Positions 6,899 through 7,066 of a stretch of DNA of 7,066 bases are shown here, one piece after another (position 1 is the first letter of the stretch; each line of letters begins with the position of its first letter). Below the pieces are notes generated by a model. That model saw only the letters and a list, made by a program, of their open reading frames with translations, was not told where the DNA came from and did no database searches. The stretch spans positions 1 to 7,066 of the forward strand of contig JAISAD010000043.1 of NCBI GenBank assembly GCA_031266895.1. The letters run 5' to 3'. Source of the DNA: Bacteroidales bacterium. GTDB taxonomy: Bacteria; Bacteroidota; Bacteroidia; Bacteroidales; WCHB1-69. A program made the translations under genes and the position numbers.

Positions 6899-7066
6899 TC
6901 AATCCCACTTTTTCATCTCCCTGACCTTGACCTCATCGACAATTTTGGCGTAGATCAGGGTAGTTTTCAGGCTGGTATGCCCCAGCAGCCTGCTCACTAC
7001 CTCTATCGGGATGCCCAGCTGCAGGGAGAGGGTGGCAAAAGTGTGCCGCGCCACGTGGCAGGTGAG
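6899..7066 (-). CDS. Tyrosine recombinase / integrase, C-terminal end (partial)
   Basis: Reading the minus strand from the right edge gives 55 codons ending in TGA (TCA at 6899-6901 on the plus strand). The start and the N-terminal domains lie outside the window. The translated end carries the core of the tyrosine-recombinase catalytic domain: HVARHTFAT (the HxxR box), LGHTSLKTT (the second His box, LGH) and LIYAKIV, whose Tyr is the expected nucleophile. Only the first catalytic Arg, which lies earlier in the protein, is out of view. Such enzymes cut and rejoin DNA in phages, conjugative transposons, integrons and, as XerC/XerD, in chromosome dimer resolution. RHTFAT...GIPIEVVSRLLGH...YAKI is closest to integrases of Bacteroidota mobile elements. 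The fragment is about 56% GC (94 of 168 bases by hand count) while samples of the neighbouring genes give about 37-45%, which suggests recent transfer. No tRNA or att repeat is visible beside it. Confidence 0.93.
   Translation of the reverse strand, partial: LTCHVARHTFATLSLQLGIPIEVVSRLLGHTSLKTTLIYAKIVDEVKVREMKKWD

Overview
The window looks like chromosomal DNA from a member of the Bacteroidota, quite possibly Bacteroidales. Four signs support this: a C-terminal type IX secretion (Por) sorting domain, an HU-related protein of the Bacteroides type, a TANNTTTG-type promoter -7 box without Shine-Dalgarno sequences, and an isoleucyl-tRNA synthetase and TonB-dependent receptor that read as Bacteroidota versions of their families. 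The species cannot be named from this sequence.

Layout, left to right. (1) 1-510: 3' end of a large secreted protein carrying a T9SS sorting tail. (2) 511-690: AT-rich spacer with a small inverted repeat and a weak candidate promoter. (3) 691-1080: HU-related DNA-binding protein. (4) 1086-1173: four palindrome-like units at an exact 22-bp period, directly after the HU stop codon and directly upstream of the next promoter. (5) 1212-1219: an exact TANNTTTG -7 box. (6) 1247-4699: ileS, a long IleRS whose class I signature reads GIHH instead of HxGH. (7) 4700-4747: short spacer with overlapping inverted repeats. (8) 4748-6811: a 687-residue BtuB-like TonB-dependent outer-membrane receptor, probably co-transcribed with ileS. 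(9) 6812-6898: convergent spacer. (10) 6899-7066, minus strand: the last 55 residues of a tyrosine recombinase, clearly GC-richer than its surroundings, so the edge of a mobile element may lie here or just to the right.

The genes do not form an obvious single pathway: secreted surface protein, nucleoid protein, translation enzyme and nutrient receptor. The items most worth attention are the 22-bp palindrome array between the HU gene and ileS, the swapped GIHH signature in IleRS (linked in the literature I recall to mupirocin hyper-resistance), and the recombinase fragment. I found no CRISPR array, rRNA or tRNA, and no convincing new multi-gene system.
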